Shown here: one piece after another, positions 52,201 to 60,950 of the stretch | Numbering within the stretch: the first letter of the stretch is position 1 | How the letters are laid out: each line of letters opens with the position of its first letter | Source: Clostridiaceae bacterium Marseille-Q4143 | GTDB lineage: Bacteria > Bacillota > Clostridia > Lachnospirales > Lachnospiraceae | DNA length: 64,000 nt | NCBI GenBank assembly: GCA_018228645.1 | Contig: CP073693.1 | Coordinates: forward strand, 806,001 to 870,000 | Direction: 5' to 3' | The notes under the pieces: generated by a model | Database searches by the model: none | What the model saw: the letters and a program-made list of their open reading frames with translations, nothing else | Told to the model about the DNA's origin: nothing | Translations under genes and position numbers: made by a program

Positions 52201-52977
52201 TTATTTTTTCCGGCGCTGTCTGCACACCTCATACATGAGGATAGATGCCGCTACCGCCGCATTCAAAGACTCCAGTTTTCCGTGCATGGGAATCCGTACC
52301 CACACATCCGCTTTGCTGCTCAGTTCTTCTGTCAGGCCATTTCCTTCATTGCCGATCAGAAATGCAGTTCCACCCTTGTAGTCTTCCTCATCATAACAGT
52401 TCTTTCCCCGCAGATGAGCAGCGTATGTGCGGATTCCTCTCTGCTCAAGTTCCGGAAGAAATACCTTTAAATCTTCTACATAGAAAAACGGCATACGATA
52501 GACTGCCCCCATCGTAGCACGGATGGTCTTCGGATTGTAGATGTCCACAGAATCCCTGCTCAGAATAATTCCATCTGCTCCGGCTCCTTCTGCCGTTCTG
52601 AGAATGGTTCCCAGATTACCAGGATCCTGCAGATTCTCAAGAATCAGCAGAAACGGGTGTCTCTTTTTTGTCAGATCTTCCAGTGTATAATGATACTGTC
52701 TGAGCAGGCAAAGAATTCCCTGCGGAGTTTTCGTATCACTCACTGCTGCATAGACACGGTCATCCAATATCTCCATGGAAACACCGTCAAAAAAAGCCTG
52801 TCCTTTTTCCTCATACAGGCTTTTTGAAACGTATATTTTCTGAATCCGCTCACGCGGCGCCTCCAGGAACATCTTCATGCCTTCCACAAGAAAGACGTCC
52901 TGGGCGCTGCGGACTGAGGATTTTTTCATCAACTGCTGCAGGTTTTTCACCTGCGGATTTGCTGTGCTTGTAATCAT
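52201..52977 (-). CDS. SpoU/TrmH-family RNA 2'-O-methyltransferase
   Basis: 258 residues: an N-terminal RNA-binding portion (MITSTANPQVKNLQQLMKKSSVRSAQDVFLVEG) and the SPOUT knot (LLILENLQDPGNLGTILRTAEGAGADGIILS, FLIGNEGNGLTEELSSKADVWVRIPMHGKLESLNAAVAASILMYE). It methylates 23S rRNA or tRNA. ATG overlaps the pfkA stop by one base (TAATG). Confidence 0.92.
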   Translation of the reverse strand: MITSTANPQVKNLQQLMKKSSVRSAQDVFLVEGMKMFLEAPRERIQKIYVSKSLYEEKGQAFFDGVSMEILDDRVYAAVSDTKTPQGILCLLRQYHYTLEDLTKKRHPFLLILENLQDPGNLGTILRTAEGAGADGIILSRDSVDIYNPKTIRATMGAVYRMPFFYVEDLKVFLPELEQRGIRTYAAHLRGKNCYDEEDYKGGTAFLIGNEGNGLTEELSSKADVWVRIPMHGKLESLNAAVAASILMYEVCRQRRKK

Positions 52978-53951
52978 TACTTTGACATATCTCCTGCCAC
53001 TTCGATCATGTAGTTGGATATATTTTTCTGCATGGCAAGTGCTTCTTCAATATCAAAATCGCAGAACTCTCCGTGCTTGAATCCTACCACACGGTTGCTC
53101 TTTCCGGCACAGAGCAGATCTACCGCCATAGAGCCCATCATGGTCGCATAGACACGATCACGACAGGTCGGGCTTCCGCCTCGCTGCATGTATCCGAGAA
53201 TGGTTGCTCTCGTCTCCACTCCAGTCGCTGCCTCGATTCTTCTCGCCATGGACGTGGAATGGCCGATACCCTCTGCATTGATGATAATATGATGTTTCTT
53301 GCCTCTTTTACGGTTATTGATGATGTGATTGATGATCTTCTGCTCATCATAATCATATTTCTCAGGAATCAGAATATCCTCTGCACCGTTGGCAATACCG
53401 CACCAAAGTGCAATGTATCCCGCATTTCGTCCCATAACTTCGATAATACTGCAGCGCTCATGAGAAGTAGAAGTATCTCTTACCTTATCAATCGCCTGCA
53501 TGGCAGTATTTACTGCTGTATCAAAACCAATTGTATACTCGGTACATGCAATATCCAGGTCAATGGTTCCAGGCACACCAACAGTGTTAATGCCAAGTCC
53601 TGCAAGCTTCCGTGCTCCTGCATAGGAACCGTCGCCGCCAATAACAACCAGTCCATCAATACCATGTTTTCTGCAGATTTCCGCACCTTTCTTCTGTCCT
53701 TCTTCCGTGCGGAATTCTGAGCAGCGGGCTGTAAACAGAATGGTGCCGCCCTTGTCCACGATATCGCTCACGGAATGTCTGGACATATCTATAATATCCT
53801 CCTCCAGAAGACCCTGATAGCCTCTCCGGATACCCTTTACATTCTTTCCTGCAGCACAGGCTTTTCTTACGACTGCCCGGATTGCCGCATTCATTCCCGG
53901 TGCGTCACCGCCGCTTGTCAAAACTCCAATTGTCTTTATCTCTTTTGCCAT
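52977..53951 (-). CDS. pfkA: ATP-dependent 6-phosphofructokinase
   Basis: 324-residue glycolytic kinase. Seen: GVLTSGGDAPGMNAAIR, GGDGSYAGA (ATP), PGTIDLDIACTEYTIGFDTAVNT and EVMGRNAGYIA. The central motif is usually PGTIDNDI; here Asn is Leu, while both Asp residues are kept. The C-terminal end is slightly longer than usual. It follows dnaE by 49 nt and is coupled to trmH. Confidence 0.93.
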   Translation of the reverse strand: MAKEIKTIGVLTSGGDAPGMNAAIRAVVRKACAAGKNVKGIRRGYQGLLEEDIIDMSRHSVSDIVDKGGTILFTARCSEFRTEEGQKKGAEICRKHGIDGLVVIGGDGSYAGARKLAGLGINTVGVPGTIDLDIACTEYTIGFDTAVNTAMQAIDKVRDTSTSHERCSIIEVMGRNAGYIALWCGIANGAEDILIPEKYDYDEQKIINHIINNRKRGKKHHIIINAEGIGHSTSMARRIEAATGVETRATILGYMQRGGSPTCRDRVYATMMGSMAVDLLCAGKSNRVVGFKHGEFCDFDIEEALAMQKNISNYMIEVAGDMSK

Positions 53952-54000
53952 GGTTCGTTCCTCCGCAAACAGTTATCCAAAAAACAAGTCTCTATCCATT

Positions 54001-57000
54001 TTAATTCATTTTTGCTGTATTTTCAATACGCTTCTGAACAGCTTTCACGTTTTTCTCGCCAAATTCCCGGTACAGTTTTTCAAGGAGTTCTTCGTTTACA
54101 CGAACATTCCTGCTCATCGGAAGCACCTTCTTCATCTTTTCTTTTTTTACATAGATGACCACCTGATCGTCTCCTTCGCTGTCCATCAGAAGCCGGTAGA
54201 GATCTTTTTCCCGCCGTTGATACTCTTCCATATCCGCAAACTGAATCCACAACTCCTTTGATGCCACCGCAAATGGTACGATTTTCTCCAAGATCAGCTT
54301 GCTGGCCTTATCTTCTTCTGCGGAAATGCGGCCGCTTACAAATACTTTGCTGTCCACATTGAGCAGTGCCGCATTCTTCTCATAATCCCTCGGAAATACG
54401 ATGACTTCCACATTTCCGACCAGATCTTCCACATTCAGAAACGCCATCATCTTGTTGGTCTTGGTTGCCTTCATGGTCTTCGCCGTGATCATGCCGCCAA
54501 CGATCGCCCGTTCTCCGTCATGTACTTTGGGAAGTTCCCCTTCTTCCACCGGCAGGAAGTCCGTCGTCACATGGGAAATTCCATTCTTCCACTGCTCCTC
54601 GTACTCTTCCAGCGGATGTCCGCTGATATAAAATCCCAGTACCTCCTTTTCAAATGCCAGCAGATCTTCCTTGGAATACTCCGACACATCCGGTATCTTC
54701 ACTTTAAAGGATGCCTTATCCTCCTCCGCAGCAAAATCAAAGAGACTCATCTGACCTGCAAAATCTTTCTTTTTCTTCTGTGCCGCATCATCCATCATCT
54801 GACCATAGATCATCATCATCTGACGGCGGTTAGCTCCAAAGCTGTCGAACGCACCCGCCTTGATAAAGTTTTCCACGGTTCTCTTATTCACTTCTTTTCC
54901 GGACGTGCGGTCGATAAAGTCTGCCAGATCTTTAAAAGGCCCTCTGGCTTCCCGTTCCCGGATCAGTTCTTCAATCACCGGTTTTCCAACACTCTTAATC
55001 GCATTCAATCCATACCGGATGGCTCCGTCTGATACTGAAAATACGCCAACACTTTCATTAATATCCGGCGCCAGAATCTGAATTCCCATCTGACGGCATA
55101 CCAGAATGTACTCGGACACCTTCGTAGAATTATCAATAACTGATGTCATCAGCGCTGCCATAAATTCTACCGGGTAATAATATTTCAGCCATGCCGTCTG
55201 ATATGCCACTACCGCATAAGCCGCCGCATGGGATTTGTTAAATGCATATTTTGCAAAATCGATCATATCATCATAGATCTTGTTGGCCACCTTTTCCGGG
55301 ATACCATTGGAAATGCAGCCCGGCACATGCTCAGCTTCATTTCCATAGACAAAATTCTGGCGCTCCTGCTGCATGACGGCGGCCTTCTTCTTGGACATGG
55401 CACGGCGCACCAGATCTGCACGGCCCAGTGTATAACCTGCCAGTTTCTGCACGATCTGCATAACCTGTTCCTGATACACAATACATCCATAAGTCGGCTC
55501 CAGTATGGACTCCAGCTCCGGGCAGTCATAAGTAATACTGTCAGGAGTATTCTTACCCCGGATATACTGTGGGATAAAATCCATAGGGCCAGGACGATAC
55601 AGAGAAATACCTGCGATAATGTCCTCCAGACTCTGCGGTTTCAGCTCCTTCATGAAATTCTTCATGCCCGTACTTTCCAGCTGGAACACTCCGTCGGTCT
55701 TTCCTGTTCCCAGGGAATCCAGTACCGCCTTGTCATCATAATCAATATGGTCTATATCGATCTTTACGCCGTTGCTCGTCTCTGCCATCTGCACGGCATT
55801 CTGAATCACCGTCAGCGTACGGAGTCCCAGGAAATCCATTTTCAGAAGTCCCAGTTCCTCCAGTGTCGTCATGGTAAACTGCGTCGTCACAGAGCCGTCT
55901 GATGCCCGGGAAAGGGGCACATACTCATCCACTGCTTTCTGGCTGATCACAACACCTGCTGCATGCATGGAAGTATGGCGCGGAAGACCCTCCAGACGTT
56001 TTGACATGTCGACCAGTTCTTTTACCTGCTCATTAGTCTCATAAAGATTCCGGAATTCCGGATTCATCTGCAGTGCCTTGTCCAGCGTAATATTCAGTTC
56101 CTGCGGAACCATCTTGGCAATAGAATCCACAAATGCATAGGGCAGATCCATGACACGACCTACGTCTCTTAGCACTCCCCTTGCTGCCAGCGTACCAAAG
56201 GTTACGATCTGTGCCACCCGGTCTTTTCCGTATTTCCGCACGACATAGTCAATGACTTCCTGCCTCCGTTCAAAGCAGAAATCCACGTCGATATCAGGCA
56301 TGGAGACTCGTTCCGGATTGAGGAAACGTTCAAACAGCAGCTGATATTTTGCCGGGTCAATATTGGTGATTCCAAGAGTATAGGAAACCAGGCTTCCCGC
56401 TGCGGAACCACGTCCCGGTCCCACGGCAATGCCATGGTCTCTGGCATATTTGATAAAATCCCATACGATCAGGAAGTAATCCACATATCCCATCTTCTGG
56501 ATAATAGACAGCTCATAGGTCAGCTGATCTTTAAGATGGCCGTCATCATCCGGATAACGCTCTGCGAATCCATCCCAGCACATTTTATTCAGATATTCCC
56601 AGGAGGTATATCCCTCCGGCACATCATATTTCGGCAGTTTTGTTACACCAAATTCTATCTCCACATTACACCGGTCAGCGATCTTCTGGGTATTCTCCAG
56701 TGCCTGCAGCGCATAAGGAAATAACCGGGCCATCTCCTCAGGAGATTTCACATAATACTGCCCTCCTTCATAGCGCATCCTGTCTTCATCTGACAGACGT
56801 TTTCCAGTCTGCAGACAGAGCAGAATATCATGTGGTTTCACATCTTCCGCATAAGTATAATGGATATCGTTGGTCGCTACCAGTTCGATTCCCAGTTCTC
56901 TGCTCATTCTGAGCAGTGCCTGATTCACCTGTTTCTGCTCAGGCAGCCCATGATCCTGAAGTTCCAGAAAGAAATTTCCCTTTCCAAAGATCTCTTCATA

Positions 57001-57483
57001 CTCCTTCGCAGACCTGCAGGCTTCCTCGTACATTCCTCTCTGAATATACTTTTGTACCTCGCCTGCCAGACATGCACTGGTACAGATAATTCCTTCATGG
57101 TATTTTCTTAATACTTCTTTATCTACCCGTGGTTTATAATAAAACCCTTCCACAAAGCCCGTAGATACGATCTTCATAAGGTTCTGATAGCCCTGGTTAT
57201 TTTCAGCAAGCAGCACCAGATGATAATATCTGTCCTCGCCGCCGGCTGCTTCTTTGTCAAAACGGGAACCCGGTGCCACATAAACCTCGCAGCCAAGAAT
57301 CGGCTTGATGCCCTGTGCCCGCGCTTCCCGGTAAAAATCAATCACGCCATACATGACGCCGTGATCCGTGATGGCTGCGCTGTTCATGCCCAGTTCCTTT
57401 ACCCGCGCCACATATTCTTTTATCTTATTAGAGCCGTCCAGAAGACTGTACTCCGTGTGTACATGCAGATGTACAAAATTCAT
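54001..57483 (-). CDS. dnaE: DNA polymerase III alpha subunit DnaE
   Basis: 1160 residues. The PHP domain begins FVHLHVHTEYSLLDGSNKI. The polymerase palm has PDIDVDFCFERRQEVI, and the helix-hairpin-helix and OB region follow with a C-terminal domain (VEVIVFPRDYEKNAALL). ATG at 57483 (MNFVHLHV) is chosen over 57498 because GAGGA lies at the right distance. It is probably the essential replicative or lesion-tolerant DnaE partner of PolC. Confidence 0.96.
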   Translation of the reverse strand: MNFVHLHVHTEYSLLDGSNKIKEYVARVKELGMNSAAITDHGVMYGVIDFYREARAQGIKPILGCEVYVAPGSRFDKEAAGGEDRYYHLVLLAENNQGYQNLMKIVSTGFVEGFYYKPRVDKEVLRKYHEGIICTSACLAGEVQKYIQRGMYEEACRSAKEYEEIFGKGNFFLELQDHGLPEQKQVNQALLRMSRELGIELVATNDIHYTYAEDVKPHDILLCLQTGKRLSDEDRMRYEGGQYYVKSPEEMARLFPYALQALENTQKIADRCNVEIEFGVTKLPKYDVPEGYTSWEYLNKMCWDGFAERYPDDDGHLKDQLTYELSIIQKMGYVDYFLIVWDFIKYARDHGIAVGPGRGSAAGSLVSYTLGITNIDPAKYQLLFERFLNPERVSMPDIDVDFCFERRQEVIDYVVRKYGKDRVAQIVTFGTLAARGVLRDVGRVMDLPYAFVDSIAKMVPQELNITLDKALQMNPEFRNLYETNEQVKELVDMSKRLEGLPRHTSMHAAGVVISQKAVDEYVPLSRASDGSVTTQFTMTTLEELGLLKMDFLGLRTLTVIQNAVQMAETSNGVKIDIDHIDYDDKAVLDSLGTGKTDGVFQLESTGMKNFMKELKPQSLEDIIAGISLYRPGPMDFIPQYIRGKNTPDSITYDCPELESILEPTYGCIVYQEQVMQIVQKLAGYTLGRADLVRRAMSKKKAAVMQQERQNFVYGNEAEHVPGCISNGIPEKVANKIYDDMIDFAKYAFNKSHAAAYAVVAYQTAWLKYYYPVEFMAALMTSVIDNSTKVSEYILVCRQMGIQILAPDINESVGVFSVSDGAIRYGLNAIKSVGKPVIEELIREREARGPFKDLADFIDRTSGKEVNKRTVENFIKAGAFDSFGANRRQMMMIYGQMMDDAAQKKKKDFAGQMSLFDFAAEEDKASFKVKIPDVSEYSKEDLLAFEKEVLGFYISGHPLEEYEEQWKNGISHVTTDFLPVEEGELPKVHDGERAIVGGMITAKTMKATKTNKMMAFLNVEDLVGNVEVIVFPRDYEKNAALLNVDSKVFVSGRISAEEDKASKLILEKIVPFAVASKELWIQFADMEEYQRREKDLYRLLMDSEGDDQVVIYVKKEKMKKVLPMSRNVRVNEELLEKLYREFGEKNVKAVQKRIENTAKMN

Positions 57484-57535
57484 GTTCTCTGTCCTCATTA
57501 AGAAAATTTCTCACTTGCGAGAGTTCCATATACAT

Positions 57536-57573
57536 AAAAAGGCGCAGCAATCCATTTCTCGGATCGTTGCGCC
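57536..57573 (-). terminator. Terminator between HPr-like gene and dnaE
   Basis: GGCGCAACGATCC/GGATTGCTGCGCC on the minus strand with one bulge and a five-T tail. Confidence 0.82.
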
Positions 57574-57592
57574 AGTTCAGTTCATTTTTTAA

Positions 57593-57826
57593 TTAACCAT
57601 TAATCATGAATTCTAACAGTTTATCAATATCCTCTTTCTCGTATGCGATGATCTCCAGCTCCGGAATCTCACCGTTGGAGAAAATATTTGCAAGAGATAC
57701 ATACTGGCAAAGTTTGGACTTCAGGTTCAGTCTGTCTCCCTCTCCTGTTACTAATTCTACTCTTCCTTTACAGCTGTCGACTACCTCAAAGAATTTGTTC
57801 ACGTCTTTGATATTCTGTACTTTCAT
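57593..57826 (-). CDS. HPr-like domain protein without the active-site His
   Basis: 77 residues: MKVQNIKDVNKFFEVVDSCKGRVELV, then LNLKSKLCQYVSL, then ELEIIAYEKEDIDKLLEFMI. The spacing resembles HPr/Crh (the AKS-type loop before helix 2 and the final helix), but the N-terminal His-loop is absent, so it cannot be a PTS phosphocarrier. ATG at 57826 follows AAAGGAG. Role unknown; similar short proteins are common in Lachnospiraceae. Confidence 0.7.
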   Translation of the reverse strand: MKVQNIKDVNKFFEVVDSCKGRVELVTGEGDRLNLKSKLCQYVSLANIFSNGEIPELEIIAYEKEDIDKLLEFMING

Positions 57827-57911
57827 TGTTCTAATCTCCTTTCTTCTTTTTACGTCTCTCATTATAAGCAAAGCAGTTCGGGAATGCAAGCTCTTTTTCA
57901 GCTATTTTCAG

Positions 57912-58742
57912 CTATTTTTTGCGAATGCACTTCTCGCCTATCTCGATCCTGCCTTCTTTCAGTAAATGTCCGACTGCTTTCTTGAAAGCATTCTTACTCA
58001 TGGACAGCTCCCTGCTGATCACCTCCGGCGCTGCCTTATCCGTAAACGGAAGCACTCCGGCAAATTCATCGATCACTTTCAATACCTGTTCCGCATCTTT
58101 CTCAATCTGCAGATAGGTCTTCTCACGGAGACTCAAGTCAAGCTTTCCATCTTCCTTGACGCGGGTGACTCTGGCTTCCACCACATCTCCGATCCGTGCC
58201 TGTCCAAAAAATTCCCGTTTGGGAATCAACCCGGAATATTTGTCATCCACTGCAACAAATGCTCCGAAATTTTCACTGATCTCATATACCGTTCCTTTTA
58301 CGCGGTCATCTTTCTGATAAGGACTTTCCTGGGACAGATATTCATATACGTTCATGGTCGCACAGAGACGGTCACTTTTATCTGTATATAATCCAACCAG
58401 GCATTCATCTCCAGCCTTCACTTTCTTAGTCTGCTGCTTGAATGGAAGAAACAGGTCTTTTTCCAGTCCCCAGTCAAGAAATGCACCAATCTTTGTCACT
58501 TCTTTTACTTTCAGCCTTGCCACCTTTCCAAGCGTAATATAAGGTTCCGCTGTAGTGGCAATGAGACGGTCTTTGGAATCTTTATAAAGAAATACCTCCA
58601 GTTCATCTCCCGTCTTTGCGCCCTCCGGCACCTGTTTTACCGGAAGAAGAACCCGGTTCTCCTGATCCTCTTCTTCCGCAAGGTATACACCGAAGTCCAC
58701 TTTTTTCACAATTCTCAAAGGCTGTGTCTTTCCTAACTGCAT
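57912..58742 (-). CDS. cvfB: CvfB-like S1 RNA-binding protein
   Basis: 276 residues with several S1-like beta barrels (FGVYLAEEEDQENRVLLPVKQVP, KIGAFLDWGLEKDLFLPFKQQ, FGAFVAVDDKYSGLIPKREFFGQ) and a C-terminal winged helix (ISRELSMSKNAFKKAVGHLLKEGRIEI). YitL/CvfB proteins bind RNA and affect virulence gene expression in staphylococci. Starts 9 nt after the thioesterase stop on the minus strand, so the two are likely one unit. Confidence 0.9.
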   Translation of the reverse strand: MQLGKTQPLRIVKKVDFGVYLAEEEDQENRVLLPVKQVPEGAKTGDELEVFLYKDSKDRLIATTAEPYITLGKVARLKVKEVTKIGAFLDWGLEKDLFLPFKQQTKKVKAGDECLVGLYTDKSDRLCATMNVYEYLSQESPYQKDDRVKGTVYEISENFGAFVAVDDKYSGLIPKREFFGQARIGDVVEARVTRVKEDGKLDLSLREKTYLQIEKDAEQVLKVIDEFAGVLPFTDKAAPEVISRELSMSKNAFKKAVGHLLKEGRIEIGEKCIRKK

Positions 58743-58751
58743 CTTACTCTC

Positions 58752-59456
58752 CTATCGAAATTCTATTACCGCGTAGGGCTTTCCGTCCTGGTCTCCCAGC
58801 ACTACCGTACCGCCGTTCTTATCTATCTTTACCTCCGGATAAATCACATCACCCAGAAGCGCTGATTTCTTATATTCCGCCTTCATCTGGCGGATCACAA
58901 ATCCATCCGGCAGATATTCTGCTGCCATCTGTACATACTGTCCATTATTCACATGATGATTAACGTCCAGATGCCATCGGTGAACCGGAAACGGTTCTTC
59001 TGCTGTCATATCCTCCGGAATCTGAATATGGCCGTCTTCGTACTCCATACACGTAAGTCTTGGCTCCATCGTATAGGCACCCGCCACATCTTCCTCAAGC
59101 CTGCATGGTCTCTTCCGGACAGCATCCATATACACCCACAGACTATCCGCACATGCGAGCATCTCTCCCCTTCCATCCAGCATCCGGAAATTTCTCCGGC
59201 CTGTCAGTTTTGAAAATTCATAAGGCGCTGTCTCAACTCGAATGGTCTCTGCCAGTTCCGGATATCTCTGAATCACTATCTTCCAGGAACTTAAGACCCA
59301 CATCCGCTTTTTCTGTTCCACGAATGCAGCTCCCACTCCCAGATCCTCAGAATGAAAACTGCTGCAGTCCTGAAAAGAATTCAGGATCGCATTCAGTGTC
59401 ATGCGCCGGTCCTGATCTACTTCTGAAAGTCTGACCCTGCTGTCATATCCGTACAT
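58752..59456 (-). CDS. Acyl-ACP thioesterase (FatA-like)
   Basis: 234 residues with a double hot-dog fold: RVRLSEVDQDRRMTLNAILNSFQDCSSFHSEDLGVG, then MWVLSSWKIVIQRYPELAETIRVET, and DVNHHVNNGQYVQMAAEYL with the catalytic Asp/His/Asn of the second half. It releases free fatty acids from acyl-ACP. Three Met codons compete; the third (59456) best fits GGAGGA. A structured leader and candidate attenuator precede it (59557-59756). It sits 5' of cvfB. Confidence 0.85.
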   Translation of the reverse strand: MYGYDSRVRLSEVDQDRRMTLNAILNSFQDCSSFHSEDLGVGAAFVEQKKRMWVLSSWKIVIQRYPELAETIRVETAPYEFSKLTGRRNFRMLDGRGEMLACADSLWVYMDAVRKRPCRLEEDVAGAYTMEPRLTCMEYEDGHIQIPEDMTAEEPFPVHRWHLDVNHHVNNGQYVQMAAEYLPDGFVIRQMKAEYKKSALLGDVIYPEVKIDKNGGTVVLGDQDGKPYAVIEFR

Positions 59457-59556
59457 GTACATTCTCCTCCGCACGTATTCCTCTGATAGTTTTCATTATA
59501 CCGGGAAACTCAGAAAAATGCCACCCTTACTTTCCTGTTTTGCACAAATACAACAG

Positions 59557-59756
59557 GAAAAGAGCCATTCGAATTTTTATTTTTCGAATGGCTCTTCACC
59601 TGTCAATCTGAAGTTTCACCTTTGTATCTCCTTCCAAGATATTTTTCTCCCTCACTTTCAGAGTTTTTTATTTTTCTCTGTCTTGTGATTCGTAGATTAC
59701 CGTCCCATTGGACTGTACCTCGTCTTTCTGAGATTTTGTATCTCTTTCTTGTTTGT
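59557..59756 (-). ncRNA. Candidate structured leader or small RNA before the thioesterase
   Basis: A perfect promoter directs a transcript ending in a 14-bp stem AAGAGCCATTCGAA/TTCGAATGGCTCTT (59560-59596) plus TTTT. Between are small stems GAGAT/ATCTC, GTCC/GGAC, CAGAG/CTCTG and TATCT/AGATA. A possible 7-codon ORF (GTG, RBS AAGGAGA) lies before the terminator. It could be an attenuator leader for the thioesterase or a stand-alone sRNA. I do not recognise a known RNA family. Confidence 0.5.
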
Positions 59757-59762
59757 GATTTT

Positions 59763-59791
59763 ATATTACAATATCTTTCTCCATTTGTCAA
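59763..59791 (-). promoter_or_regulatory. Promoter of the thioesterase leader/sRNA
   Basis: TTGACA (59786-59791), a 17-nt spacer and TAATAT (59763-59768) on the minus strand. Confidence 0.78.
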
Positions 59792-59858
59792 TAGTTATTT
59801 GCAAATATTTTAATTATTTTTATATTATCAGACTATTCTTATACTTTCACGCAAATTA

Positions 59859-59890
59859 ACAGCCGGAATCTCATTAAAAATCCCGGCTGT
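59859..59890 (-). terminator. Terminator of the D-2-hydroxyacid dehydrogenase
   Basis: ACAGCCGG/CCGGCTGT pairs on the minus strand; the following T-tract is weak. Confidence 0.65.
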
Positions 59891-59903
59891 AAACTATACT
59901 TTT

Positions 59904-60884
59904 TTATACCAGATACGGCGTATCCTCACCATTCATATATTTCATTGCTCCGATGATAGAATTCTCTGCCATATTGGCAACCGCTTCCTCTGTGTAGAAT
60001 GCCGTATGCGGACTTACCAGTACATTGGAATAAGATCTTAAAATTGCCAGCTTCGGATTATGAAGCGGTTCTCCCATCCGGTTGAAATAATAGAGACCAC
60101 TCTCGTGTTCCACTACATCAAGTCCCGCAAATCCGACTTTTCCACTCTCAATACCGTCAATCAGTGCATCCGTATCAATCAGCGCACCACGGGCACAGTT
60201 GATGATCACCACATCCTGCTTCATTTTCTCAATGGCAGATGCATCGATCATATGGTAATTGTCGTCCGTTGCCGGAGCATGAAGCGTAATCACATCAGAA
60301 TTTTTCAGAAGAGTATCAAGATCCGTATACTCCACATACTGCTTCACTTCTTCATTTTCATAAAGATCATAGGCAAGCATCTTACAGCCAAATCCGGATA
60401 AATGCCGGATCACGGTGCGGCCGATTCTTCCTGTTCCGATAATACCGACGGTACAATCCGGAAGTTCCCGTCCAATCTTTCCCTTCAGCGTATAATCCTG
60501 TATGTTGGCCCGTTCCATAATATGGGGCATTCTGCGCAGTCCCATAAGCATCATCATAATCGCGTAGTCAGCCACACTGTTGGGAGAGTAACTGATATGG
60601 ATGACTCCCATGCCAAGGCTTTTCGCATAGTCCACGTCAATGTGATCGTAACCGATTGTTCTGGTGGCAATACATTTTACACCCATATCATGAAGTTTTT
60701 TGAGCATTGGCTGATCGAACACCGTCGTGATGACATTGACCACGTCGTAACCTTTCGCCAGCTCAAGATTATCCATGCAAGGCGTCTCCGTCGTATAATC
60801 ATACTCGATCCCGTATTTGGGGCAGTATTTTTCAAAACATGGAAGTTCGTCAAACGTACGCATGCTGAATACAAACATTCTCAT
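59904..60884 (-). CDS. D-isomer specific 2-hydroxyacid dehydrogenase
   Basis: 326 residues, D-lactate dehydrogenase type. Seen: TRTIGYDHIDVDYAKSLG, the NAD loop GIIGTGRIGRTVIRHL, the catalytic Arg in NCARGALIDTDALI, the Glu in DVVEHE and the His in SPHTAFYTEEAV. It reduces pyruvate or related 2-oxoacids. The branch also includes VanH and D-hydroxyisocaproate dehydrogenases, so substrate is inferred. Confidence 0.9.
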   Translation of the reverse strand: MRMFVFSMRTFDELPCFEKYCPKYGIEYDYTTETPCMDNLELAKGYDVVNVITTVFDQPMLKKLHDMGVKCIATRTIGYDHIDVDYAKSLGMGVIHISYSPNSVADYAIMMMLMGLRRMPHIMERANIQDYTLKGKIGRELPDCTVGIIGTGRIGRTVIRHLSGFGCKMLAYDLYENEEVKQYVEYTDLDTLLKNSDVITLHAPATDDNYHMIDASAIEKMKQDVVIINCARGALIDTDALIDGIESGKVGFAGLDVVEHESGLYYFNRMGEPLHNPKLAILRSYSNVLVSPHTAFYTEEAVANMAENSIIGAMKYMNGEDTPYLV

Positions 60885-60950
60885 CTTCTAGTTCCTCCCA
60901 ACATTTATTTTTGAAGAAAATTATACGCTTTCATCCGGTGCACTGCAAGC

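Noticed and set aside
59603..59791. 62-aa minus-strand ORF starting TTG
   Set aside because: Its start is the -35 hexamer of a consensus promoter and it has no RBS; a structured RNA fits better.
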